Positions 42,344 through 49,226 of a stretch of 64,000 nucleotides of DNA are shown here, one piece after another. Within the stretch, counting starts at the first letter, position 1; every line of letters begins with the position of its first letter. The notes under the pieces were generated by a model. The model was not told the DNA's origin and did no database searches. It saw nothing but the letters and a program-made list of their open reading frames with translations. Source of the DNA: Clostridiales bacterium (GTDB lineage: Bacteria; Bacillota; Clostridia; Oscillospirales; Oscillospiraceae); the NCBI GenBank assembly GCA_004556345.1, contig SFHQ01000004.1, forward strand, positions 1-64,000. The letters run 5' to 3'. The position numbers were made by a program, and so were the translations under genes.

Positions 42344-42436
42344 GTGGAAGGCATCGTGTCGTTTCTCATCTCGACGCTGGCAGGGATATTTTCCTATTTC
42401 ATCTGCAAATGGTTAGACGATGATGAGAAGAAATGA
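42344..42436 (+). CDS. Candidate type I toxin: 30-aa hydrophobic peptide
   Basis: GTG at 42344 follows AAGGAGG at nine bases. The peptide has a single membrane segment (FLISTLAGIFSYFICKW, residues 7-23) and a charged end LDDDEKK. Small size, one hydrophobic helix and a polar C-terminal tail ending after Trp-Leu resemble the Fst/Ldr class of membrane toxins, although the typical Pro of Fst is absent. The gene has its own promoter, a hairpin over its SD, and an antisense promoter facing it with a shared terminator. Expected action is membrane depolarisation when unrepressed. Function is inferred from architecture, not from a database match. Confidence 0.7.
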   Translation: MEGIVSFLISTLAGIFSYFICKWLDDDEKK

Positions 42437-42506
42437 CCCGGCAGTAGCCTGGGGCGGGACAAGCCCTCCGTCCTCGTGAAGTTGCACGGTACATAATTGG
42501 GTATAG

Positions 42507-42539
42507 AAAACCCCAGAGGGTCGCTTCCTCTGGGGTTTT
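42507..42539. terminator. Bidirectional terminator shared by toxin mRNA and antisense RNA
   Basis: AAAACCCCAGAGG (42507-42519) pairs with CCTCTGGGGTTTT (42527-42539). T-runs lie downstream in both directions (TTTTCGTTTTT on plus, TTTTC on minus). Converging transcripts would overlap here. Confidence 0.85.
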
Positions 42540-42576
42540 CGTTTTTGATTCGTGTGGACAGGCATCGTATTGTCCT
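42507..42576 (-). ncRNA. Candidate antisense antitoxin RNA (about 70 nt)
   Basis: Predicted from the minus-strand promoter at 42583-42611 to the shared terminator. Its 5' part can fold as GGACA-atacgatgcc-TGTCC, exposing a loop complementary to the toxin start region: AGGCATCGT occurs both at 42349-42357 (codons 2-5 of the toxin) and at 42560-42568 (template of the RNA), with GTGGA just upstream of both. The transcript is therefore complementary in trans to the toxin translation start. Existence of the RNA is predicted, not shown. Confidence 0.6.
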
Positions 42577-42582
42577 GCCTTT

Positions 42583-42611
42583 ATTATAAGCGGCTTCGTG
42601 CAAAATGTCAA
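42583..42611 (-). promoter_or_regulatory. Perfect-consensus promoter of the antisense RNA
   Basis: Minus strand: TTGACA (42606-42611), 17-bp spacer, TATAAT (42583-42588), full consensus in both boxes. It is stronger than the toxin promoter and is isolated from hbd by that gene's terminator. No protein gene starts downstream of it. Confidence 0.85.
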
Positions 42612-42625
42612 CTCCTCAATTCAAA

Positions 42626-42660
42626 ACAGCTCCCCTGCGGAACTTCCGCAGGGGAGCTGT
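42626..42660 (-). terminator. Terminator after hbd
   Basis: ACAGCTCCCCTGCGG / CCGCAGGGGAGCTGT, 15-bp perfect stem with 5-nt loop, followed on the minus strand by TTTTGAATT. Confidence 0.85.
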
Positions 42661-42687
42661 CGTTCGTCAGAGCTTGACGGAGAGGGA

Positions 42688-43536
42688 TCAATACTTGTAG
42701 AAGCCCTCGCCGGTCTTCTGGCCCAGCAGGCCAGCGCGGACCATCTTCTTCATGGTCAGAGCGGGACGATACTTGGAGTCGCCGGTCTCGGTGTAGATGG
42801 TCTCCATGATGGCCAGGCAGATGTCCAGACCAACCAGGTCAGCCAGAGCCAGGGGGCCCATCTTGTGGTTCGCACCGTACATCATAGCGGTGTCGATGTC
42901 TTCCTTGGAAGCGATGCCGTTCTCCAGAACGATGATAGCCTCGTTGATCATGGGGAACAGGATGCGGTTGACCACGAAGCCGGGAGCCTCGCCGACCTCG
43001 ACGGGGTTCTTGCCCAGGTCCTTGGCGCAGCCATAGACAGCCTGGAAGGTCTCGTCGTTGGTACGGGCGCCGCGGATGACCTCGACCAGCTTCATAGCGG
43101 GAGCGGGGTTGAAGAAGTGCATGCCCAGAACCTGCTGAGGACGCTTGGTAGCGGCAGCGATGGCGGTGATGGAGATGGAAGAGGTGTTGGAAGCCAGGAT
43201 GGTCTCGGGCTTGCAGACCTCGTCCAGTTCCTTGAAGATGCTCTTCTTGATGTCCAGGACCTCGATGGCAGCCTCAACGACCAGGTCGCAGTCCTTGGCG
43301 TCGGCCAGCTCCAGGGTGAAGGAAACGCGGCCCAGGGTCTCGTTCTTCTGCTCCTCGGTGATCTTGCCCTTGGCAACCTTCTTCTCCATGTTCTTCTTCA
43401 GAACGCCCTCGCCGCGCTGAATGAAAGCATCAGCGATGTCGCGGACGATAACGGTCTTGCCAGCCTCAGCGAAAACCTGGGCAATGCCCATGCCCATGGT
43501 GCCTGCACCCAGGACCATAACCTTATTGATAGCCAT
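42688..43536 (-). CDS. hbd: 3-hydroxybutyryl-CoA dehydrogenase
   Basis: A 282-aa enzyme that reduces acetoacetyl-CoA to 3-hydroxybutyryl-CoA with NAD(P)H in clostridial butyrate formation. The Rossmann motif VMVLGAGTMGMGIAQVF is at the N-terminus. ILASNTSSISITAIA, the catalytic-His stretch LGMHFFNPAPAMKLVEVI and the C-terminal GFVVNRILFPMINEA are all typical. AGGAGGA precedes ATG 43536. It lies downstream of crt in the same direction with a hairpin between them. Heavy use of GCT/CGT-type codons compared with neighbouring genes suggests high expression. Confidence 0.95.
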   Translation of the reverse strand: MAINKVMVLGAGTMGMGIAQVFAEAGKTVIVRDIADAFIQRGEGVLKKNMEKKVAKGKITEEQKNETLGRVSFTLELADAKDCDLVVEAAIEVLDIKKSIFKELDEVCKPETILASNTSSISITAIAAATKRPQQVLGMHFFNPAPAMKLVEVIRGARTNDETFQAVYGCAKDLGKNPVEVGEAPGFVVNRILFPMINEAIIVLENGIASKEDIDTAMMYGANHKMGPLALADLVGLDICLAIMETIYTETGDSKYRPALTMKKMVRAGLLGQKTGEGFYKY

Positions 43537-43578
43537 TGTTCTTTTCCTCCTGAAAATATAAATCATAAGAGTCCAGGC

Positions 43579-43602
43579 CAGAGCGAGGAACCCCTCGCTC
43601 TG
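43579..43602 (-). other. Intercistronic hairpin between crt and hbd
   Basis: CAGAGCGAGG-aacc-CCTCGCTCTG, a perfect 10-bp stem without a T-run, in the 135-bp gap between the genes. It may stabilise or separate the two messages. Confidence 0.5.
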
Positions 43603-43671
43603 ACAGGACAGGTACAAACCAAGTGATCAGAGCGGCTAAGCGCTCTGTCTGTGTTCTGGGATCGAAAGATC

Positions 43672-44448
43672 TCAGCGGTTCTTGAAGCCGTCCAGCTTCT
43701 TCTTCTCCACGAAGGCCTTCATGGCGTCCTTCTGGTCCTCGGTGCCGAAGCAGGTGGCGAAGGCCAGGGCCTCGTAGGTGGCGGCGGTGGAGATGTCGCA
43801 CTGGATGCCATAGCGGACAGCCTGCTTGGCAGCGCGGATGGCGACCTGTGCCTTGGAAGCGATCTTGTTGGCCAGCTCCAGAGCGGTATCCATCAGAGCG
43901 TCGGGAGCGACGACCTTGCTCACCAGGCCGATCTCCAGAGCCTGCTGGGCGTTGATGGTGTCAGCGGTGAGGATCAGCTCCATGGCGTGTGCAGTGCCGC
44001 AGATGCGGGGCATACGCTGGGTGCCGCCGAAGCCGGGGGTGATGCCCAGGCCCACCTCGGGCTGACCGAACTTGGCCTTCTCGGAAGCGATGCGGATGTC
44101 GCAAGCCATGGACAGCTCGCAGCCGCCGCCCAGAGCGAAGCCGTTGATGGCAGCGATGGTGGGCTTCTCCATTCTCTCCAGGCGCAGCATAGCCTGGTTG
44201 CCCAGATCGCCGAAGTTCTTGCCTTCCACGACGTTCATGGTAGCCATCTCGCTGATGTCAGCGCCGGCGACGAAGGAACGGCCAGCGCCGGTGACGACAA
44301 CGACATAGATCTCCTCGTCGTTCTCCACCACGTCGAAAGCCTTCAGCAGGTCAGCGAACACAGCGCTGCTCAGTGCGTTCAGGGTCTCAGGGCGGTTCAT
44401 GGTCACGATACCAACGTGGCCCTGCTTAGATACCTCTACAAATGCCAT
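43672..44448 (-). CDS. crt: Short-chain enoyl-CoA hydratase (crotonase)
   Basis: A 258-aa crotonase-fold enzyme dehydrating 3-hydroxybutyryl-CoA to crotonyl-CoA. The oxyanion-hole and CoA-binding stretch SFVAGADISEM, the helix INGFALGGGCELSMACDIRIA with the first catalytic Glu, and FGQPEVGLGITPGFGGTQRM with the second are intact. AGGAGG lies nine bases upstream of ATG 44448. With hbd it encodes two successive steps of the butyrate pathway; thiolase and butyryl-CoA dehydrogenase/Etf genes are not in the window. Confidence 0.95.
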   Translation of the reverse strand: MAFVEVSKQGHVGIVTMNRPETLNALSSAVFADLLKAFDVVENDEEIYVVVVTGAGRSFVAGADISEMATMNVVEGKNFGDLGNQAMLRLERMEKPTIAAINGFALGGGCELSMACDIRIASEKAKFGQPEVGLGITPGFGGTQRMPRICGTAHAMELILTADTINAQQALEIGLVSKVVAPDALMDTALELANKIASKAQVAIRAAKQAVRYGIQCDISTAATYEALAFATCFGTEDQKDAMKAFVEKKKLDGFKNR

Positions 44449-44476
44449 AGGGGGATACCTCCTAAAAAGATTGGGC

Positions 44477-44501
44477 ATACAGATCCTATTTTTATCTGTA
44501 T
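44477..44501. promoter_or_regulatory. Inverted repeat in the crt leader
   Basis: ATACAGAT-cctattttt-ATCTGTAT, 8-bp arms, between the crt -10 box and its SD. It may be an operator or an mRNA hairpin; it does not match the Rex consensus. Confidence 0.45.
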
Positions 44502-44517
44502 ACAACAGTTCTGCACT

Positions 44518-44546
44518 AGTATACTGCATTTTTCGCCCTGGAACAA
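44518..44546 (-). promoter_or_regulatory. crt-hbd promoter
   Basis: Minus strand: TTGTTC (44541-44546), 17-bp spacer, TATACT (44518-44523). Confidence 0.65.
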
Positions 44547-44571
44547 GGCGAAAGTTATCGCTGTTTTACCG

Positions 44572-44612
44572 AAAAAACCCCAAGAACCACACTGTTTTCT
44601 GTGGGGTTTTTC
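44572..44612. terminator. Orphan terminator-like hairpin between divergent genes
   Basis: AAAAAACCCC ... GGGGTTTTTT with internal pairing, lying between the crt promoter (leftward) and the spoVB-like gene (rightward). It follows no recognised gene in either direction. The 366-bp gap otherwise holds the two promoters and AT-rich sequence with no recognised gene. Confidence 0.5.
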
Positions 44613-44731
44613 CTCTGTTTGGCCAAATCGTTTTCCAACGCAAATTTGCAGGAGAAAACTCCCATCCATTCAAGAAGGATTTGTTGCAGACGAGCAATAT
44701 ATTCCAAGGAACTTGACAAAAATCCTGCATA

Positions 44732-44760
44732 GCATACCCGCTCCCGCCGCCGCATACACT
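44732..44760 (+). promoter_or_regulatory. Sigma-E-like promoter before the spoVB-like gene
   Basis: GCATACC (44732-44738), 14-bp spacer, CATACACT (44753-44760). The -10 fits the mother-cell sigma-E consensus CATACAMT exactly and the spacing is right; the -35 matches five of seven. B. subtilis spoVB is sigma-E controlled, which supports the reading. Confidence 0.5.
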
Positions 44761-44814
44761 GACCAGAACGCAGCTGCTGCGCCAAAGACCCGGTGTCCCA
44801 GGAGGTGATCTCTC

Positions 44815-46395
44815 ATGGCCAGCGTAGCACTTCTCACTGTCACCGGCATCCTCTCCCAGGCTGTGGGCTTTGCCTACCGGGTGGGGCTGACCCGCCTGGC
44901 CGGGGCGGAGATCATGGGGCTGTATCAGCTCATCCTGCCGGTCTACTCCATCCTGCTCTCCCTGACCTCCGTGGGCCTGACCACGGGCGTCTCCAATCTC
45001 TCCGCCTGGTACCAGGCCCTGGGCGACCGGCGGGCCATCTGGCAGGTGCGGGGGCAGGCCATTCGGCTGTTTTTCCTTTTAGCGGCGCTCCCCTGCATTC
45101 TGCTGCTGCTCTTTTCCGACGCCGTCTCCGTCTATCTTTTGGGGGACGCCCGGACGCGGCTGGGGCTGATGCTGCTCGTCCCCTGCCTGCTGCTGACGGG
45201 CGTGGAGAACTTGCAGAAGCATTACTTCTACGGGACAGGACGGGTCTTCCCGGCGGCCATGACGGAATTGGCCGAGATGGTCCTGCGGGCCACCTTGGTC
45301 CTCTCGCTGGTCAAGGGCCTCTCCCCCGCCACGGCGGAGGGTGTGGTCGGGGCCATTGTCCTGGGCATGGCCCTGTGTGAGATCGCCTCGGCTGTGACGC
45401 AGACGGTTTTATTCCGACATGCGCTCGGCCCGAAGAGCCGGCTCACCGGTCCCGGCACCACATCTCAAGTCTTGCGGGGCAAGCTGGGGCGCATCGCGGC
45501 CCCCCTGGGGGCGGCGGCGCTTTTGGGCAATCTCATCTCTTCGGCCAACGCCGTCCTCATCCCCCGCCTGCTGGTCTCCGGGGGGATGGACCAGAACCAG
45601 GCTGTGGCGGTCTATGGTGTGACCTTTGGCATGACCCTGCCCATGCTGCTGCTGCCCACGGCCTTTCTCAGCGCCCTGGGCTTAGTGTTGACGCCCAAGC
45701 TCTCCCAGTGCTCTGCGCTGAACGACCGGGGGGAGATCCGGCGGCAGGTCAGCCGCTCCGTGGGCCTGGCAAATCTGATCTTGATCCCGGCCCTGGCGCT
45801 GCTGGCCGTCTCCGGTCCGGCGATCGGGGCGGCGTTGTACGCAGATGCCCGCGTGGGCGACCACCTGCCCCTTCTGGCTCTGGGCGTGCTCTTCTCCTGC
45901 TGGCAGACGCTCTGCGCGGCGATCCTCAGCGGCGTGGGCCGCCAGGGGGCCGCGGCGGGCATTGCGCTGGCGGCAGATGGGGTGCAGCTGGTCCTCACCT
46001 GTCTGCTCGTCTCCGGCCGGGGGATGCAGGGCTATGCCTTTGCCTTCACCCTCTCGGCGGTGCTGGGCGCGGCGCTGAGCTGGCGGGTCGTGGCGCGGGA
46101 GATCGGGCTGTCGCTGCCGGTCTTTCCGTGGTTCACGGCCCCGGTCCTGTCCGCATGTCTGGCGGCGACCTGCGGGGATCTCATGGAGACGGTCTTGCAG
46201 CGCAGCGGCCTGTCCCCCTGCGCCGCTGCCCTGGGCGGCCTGGGGTTCGGCCTGCTGCTTTATCTGGCGGCCCTGCAAGCCCTGGGCGCCGGGACAAAAG
46301 GAAGCGGCCTTCCCCCGCCCGCGTCCCCTTGCCACCCGGTGAAAAATTCGGTACAATGGCAGAAACGAACGACCACGGGGAGGCACCGCCCATGA
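44815..46395 (+). CDS. SpoVB-like polysaccharide flippase (MOP/MVF superfamily)
   Basis: A 526-aa membrane protein with about 14 hydrophobic helices. It begins with the MOP-superfamily pattern GILSQAVGFAYRVGLTRLAGAEIMGLYQL seen in SpoVB and other oligosaccharide or lipid II flippases. SpoVB-type members act in spore cortex synthesis. AGGAGG precedes ATG 44815, and a sigma-E-like promoter lies upstream. Its stop overlaps the tadA start by four bases. The last 40 residues are Pro/Lys-rich and non-membrane. A role in another polysaccharide cannot be excluded. Confidence 0.85.
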   Translation: MASVALLTVTGILSQAVGFAYRVGLTRLAGAEIMGLYQLILPVYSILLSLTSVGLTTGVSNLSAWYQALGDRRAIWQVRGQAIRLFFLLAALPCILLLLFSDAVSVYLLGDARTRLGLMLLVPCLLLTGVENLQKHYFYGTGRVFPAAMTELAEMVLRATLVLSLVKGLSPATAEGVVGAIVLGMALCEIASAVTQTVLFRHALGPKSRLTGPGTTSQVLRGKLGRIAAPLGAAALLGNLISSANAVLIPRLLVSGGMDQNQAVAVYGVTFGMTLPMLLLPTAFLSALGLVLTPKLSQCSALNDRGEIRRQVSRSVGLANLILIPALALLAVSGPAIGAALYADARVGDHLPLLALGVLFSCWQTLCAAILSGVGRQGAAAGIALAADGVQLVLTCLLVSGRGMQGYAFAFTLSAVLGAALSWRVVAREIGLSLPVFPWFTAPVLSACLAATCGDLMETVLQRSGLSPCAAALGGLGFGLLLYLAALQALGAGTKGSGLPPPASPCHPVKNSVQWQKRTTTGRHRP

Positions 46396-46862
46396 GACAA
46401 GACCACGAACCCTATATGCGCCAGGCCCTGGCCCTGGCCGAAGAAGCCGCTGCCGCCGGGGAGGTGCCGGTGGGCTGTGTCATCGTGGATGAAAGCGGCC
46501 AGGTTCTTGGCCGAGGCCGCAACCGGCGGGAGGAGGACCACGATCCCCTGGCCCACGCCGAGCTGTTGGCCATTCAGGATGCCTGCCGTTCCCACGGCGA
46601 CTGGCGGCTGAAGCACGCGAGACTCTACGTTACACTGGAACCCTGCCCCATGTGCGCGGGGGGGATCCTCTCCGCCCGCATCCCGGAAATTTATTACGGG
46701 GCCAAGGACGCGGGTTTCGGGGCCTGCGGCTCCATCCTCAATCTCTTTGAGGAGAACTTCCGCCACCACCCGAAGATCATCGGGCATATCTTAGAAGACG
46801 AGTGCCGCCAGGTCCTCCAGGACTTTTTTGCAGGGGTGCGGCAGAAAGACATGCAAACTTAA
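46392..46862 (+). CDS. tadA: tRNA adenosine(34) deaminase
   Basis: A 156-aa cytidine-deaminase-fold enzyme making inosine at the wobble position of tRNA-Arg. Zinc and catalytic residues: HAE in DPLAHAELLAI and PCxxC in LEPCPMCAGG. EIYYGAKDAGFGACGS follows as usual. GGGGAGG lies eight bases before ATG 46392, which overlaps the end of the flippase gene. The frame extends far upstream inside that gene but is not coding there. Confidence 0.95.
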   Translation: MRQDHEPYMRQALALAEEAAAAGEVPVGCVIVDESGQVLGRGRNRREEDHDPLAHAELLAIQDACRSHGDWRLKHARLYVTLEPCPMCAGGILSARIPEIYYGAKDAGFGACGSILNLFEENFRHHPKIIGHILEDECRQVLQDFFAGVRQKDMQT

Positions 46863-46963
46863 AGGTTTTGTAACATTTCCGGCCTTTTTCTGTAATAAGT
46901 CTTTGGTACTATAATCCTGCAAGAGTCAAGAACGCTTCTTTTCATTTTAACCTTCGGAGAGAT

Positions 46964-46998
46964 AGGGCCGGCGAGTGGTTTACGCAGGCCCTGTTTTT
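46964..46998 (+). terminator. Terminator after tadA
   Basis: AGGGCC ... GGCCCT with a 17-nt loop followed by GTTTTT, about 100 bp after the tadA stop. A TATAAT (46911-46916) lies upstream of it, so it could also end a short RNA of about 75 nt. Confidence 0.55.
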
Positions 46999-47022
46999 CT
47001 GCCCTTTTTTCGAGGGAGACGC

Positions 47023-47055
47023 AAAAAAGACGCTGCCCGCCGGCAGCGCCTTTTT
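47023..47055. terminator. Bidirectional terminator between tadA and the ABC transporter operon
   Basis: CGCTGCC-cgcc-GGCAGCG flanked by six A on the left and five T on the right. It stops the minus-strand transporter transcript and any rightward read-through. Confidence 0.85.
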
Positions 47056-47074
47056 CATAGATAAGATTCCGTTC

Positions 47075-48064
47075 TCACCGCTCCTCGCGGAAGTAGCTCA
47101 GGCCCAGGCTCTCCGGGGGCTGGTTGGCGCGGCTGTGCTTCAGGCTGACGGCGACCAGGACGATGGCCGTGACGATGTACGGCACGATGTCGTAGATGGA
47201 GGCCGGGATGAAGGAGATGGGGTAATAATACCGCATACAGGCTAGGCCGCCGAAGATGAGGGAGCACCAGAGCGCCCGCTTCGGGCTCCAGACGGCGAAG
47301 ATGACCAGGGCCACAGCCAGCCAGCCGTAGCCGTCGATGCAGTTGTAGACCCACGCACCGCCGACGCCGGAGGCGGCGTTCATCACCAGGTACAGGCCGC
47401 CCAGACCCGTCATGGCACCGCCGATGCAGGTGGCGAGATATTTGTATTTGGTCACGTTGATGCCCGCCGCGTCTGCGGTGGCGGGACTTTCACCCACGGC
47501 CCGCAGGCTCAGGCCCGCCCGCGTCCGGCCCAGGAACCAGGCCAGGAGAATGGCCAGAAGAATGGCCAGATAGACCATGAAGTTGTGGGAGAAGAGCAAC
47601 TTTCCGATGTAGGGGATGTTCACCATGCTGTCCGGGAAGATGGGGTTGTTGAAGATGCCCTTCACGGCGGTGCTGACGGACAGGAACCCGGAGGGGTCTG
47701 CATTGCCCACGGCCTCGCCAAAGTAGTTGCCAAAGCCCGTGCCGAACATGGTCAGGGCCAGGCCGGTGACGTTCTGGTTGGCCCGCAGGGTGATGGTCAG
47801 CACGGAGAAGACCAGGGCGCCGACACCGGCGCAGACCAGCGCACAGACCATGGCGATGATCAGGGCGACGTAGGGGTTGGTCCCCCCGGCTTTTTCATAG
47901 TAGTAGGGGCCGAGGATGCCGGCGATGCCGCCCATGAACATCATGCCCTCGACGCCCAGGTTCATGTTGCCGGATTTCTCCGTCAGCGTCTCGCCCAGCA
48001 CGCCGAAGAGCAGCGGGGCCGCCGCCAGAATGCCGGCGGTGAGGAAATTGATGAGGTTATTCAT
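47075..48064 (-). CDS. BMP-type (nucleoside) ABC transporter permease, NupQ/YufQ-like
   Basis: A 329-aa branched-chain-type permease with about 8-9 helices. EKSGNMNLGVEGMMFMGGIAG is the hallmark of the second permease of BMP-family (guanosine or nucleoside) importers such as YufQ. AGLSLRAVGESPATADAAGINV is the cytoplasmic coupling loop. It overlaps its partner permease by eight bases and is the last gene of the operon before a strong terminator. With xpt upstream, import of purine nucleosides or bases is likely (inference). Confidence 0.9.
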   Translation of the reverse strand: MNNLINFLTAGILAAAPLLFGVLGETLTEKSGNMNLGVEGMMFMGGIAGILGPYYYEKAGGTNPYVALIIAMVCALVCAGVGALVFSVLTITLRANQNVTGLALTMFGTGFGNYFGEAVGNADPSGFLSVSTAVKGIFNNPIFPDSMVNIPYIGKLLFSHNFMVYLAILLAILLAWFLGRTRAGLSLRAVGESPATADAAGINVTKYKYLATCIGGAMTGLGGLYLVMNAASGVGGAWVYNCIDGYGWLAVALVIFAVWSPKRALWCSLIFGGLACMRYYYPISFIPASIYDIVPYIVTAIVLVAVSLKHSRANQPPESLGLSYFREER

Positions 48065-49226
48065 GCTCGTCGGCCTCCTTTTCTGCGGTGTCCGGTGATG
48101 CCGCCGGGGTTGCCGGGGCCGGTCCTGCCGGGACCTTGGCCTTGCTGCCCCGGAAGATCATGCGGTAGTTGATGAAGAACTCACAGCCCAGCATGAAGAA
48201 GAGGATGATGGCCGAGAGCACGTCCGCCGCCGAGGCAGGGATCTTGAAGTTGGTCTGAATGGTGTTGGAGCCTTTGGTCAGCACAGCCAGCAGCCCCGCG
48301 ATGAGCACCATGGCGAAGGGATTGAGGTGGGCCAGCCACGCCACGATGATGGCCGTGAAGCCCACGCCGCCGGAGGTGCCGTTGTTGAGCGTATAGTCTG
48401 CGCCGGAGACCACCAGGAAGCCCATGAGGCCCGCGATGGCACCGGAGAGGAACATGGTGCGCATGATGATCTTGCCCACGTTCATGCCCGCGTAGCGGGC
48501 GGTCCGCTGGCTCTCGCCCACGACGGAGATCTCATAGCCGTGCTTGCTGTACTTCATGTAAATGAACATGCCGACCGTGAGGGCCAGGACGATGATCCAG
48601 CCGATGTGGACCCCACCCACCTTCGGCAGGCGGGCCTTCTGGTCGAACATGGCGATGATGGGGAAGCCGGTGCCGCTGGGGTCCTTCCAGGGGCCGTTCT
48701 GCAAATAGGCCTCGATGCCGATGGCGATGTAATTGAGCATCAGGGTAAAGAGCGTCTCGTTGGTCCCCCACCTGGCCTTGCAGAAGGCCGGGACCAGGCC
48801 CCAGATGCCGCCTGCAAGGATACTCGCCACCGCCATGACGATCAAGAGGGCGGGCTTGGGGAGTTTATCATACCAGTAGAGGGCGAAGTAGGTGGCCGCA
48901 ATGCCGCCCACCATGATCTGGCCCTCCGCGCCGATGTTCCAGAACTTCATCTTGAACGCCGGGGCGATGGCCAGGGCCGCGCCCAAGAGCGGGATGGCGA
49001 CCCGGACGGTGACCTTGGCGGTAGACGGTCCGCCCAGGGACCCGGTGATGATGTCGTGATACACCGCGATGGGGTTGTGCCCCAGCACCGCGATGAACAG
49101 GGAGCCGACCACCAGCGCCAGGACAATGGCCACCAGGCGGATGGCCCATTTTTTGGCGCCGCTCAGGTCATCCCGCTTGGCGAGGCGGACCAGCGGCTCC
49201 CGTTGGATATTCTGTTTCTCAGTCAT
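48057..49226 (-). CDS. BMP-type (nucleoside) ABC transporter permease, NupP/YufP-like
   Basis: A 389-aa permease with about 8-10 membrane segments. FKMKFWNIGAEGQIMVGGIAA is the family signature and HGYEISVVGESQRTARYAGMNV is the coupling loop facing the ATPase. The C-terminal tail is Ala/Pro/Glu-rich and hydrophilic. It overlaps the ATPase gene by eight bases and the second permease by eight, i.e. a tightly coupled operon. Confidence 0.9.
   Translation of the reverse strand: MTEKQNIQREPLVRLAKRDDLSGAKKWAIRLVAIVLALVVGSLFIAVLGHNPIAVYHDIITGSLGGPSTAKVTVRVAIPLLGAALAIAPAFKMKFWNIGAEGQIMVGGIAATYFALYWYDKLPKPALLIVMAVASILAGGIWGLVPAFCKARWGTNETLFTLMLNYIAIGIEAYLQNGPWKDPSGTGFPIIAMFDQKARLPKVGGVHIGWIIVLALTVGMFIYMKYSKHGYEISVVGESQRTARYAGMNVGKIIMRTMFLSGAIAGLMGFLVVSGADYTLNNGTSGGVGFTAIIVAWLAHLNPFAMVLIAGLLAVLTKGSNTIQTNFKIPASAADVLSAIILFFMLGCEFFINYRMIFRGSKAKVPAGPAPATPAASPDTAEKEADEHE

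Noticed and set aside
46863..46963. Signal recognition particle RNA after tadA
   Set aside because: The conserved GGAAG/GAAGCAGC apical loop is missing.
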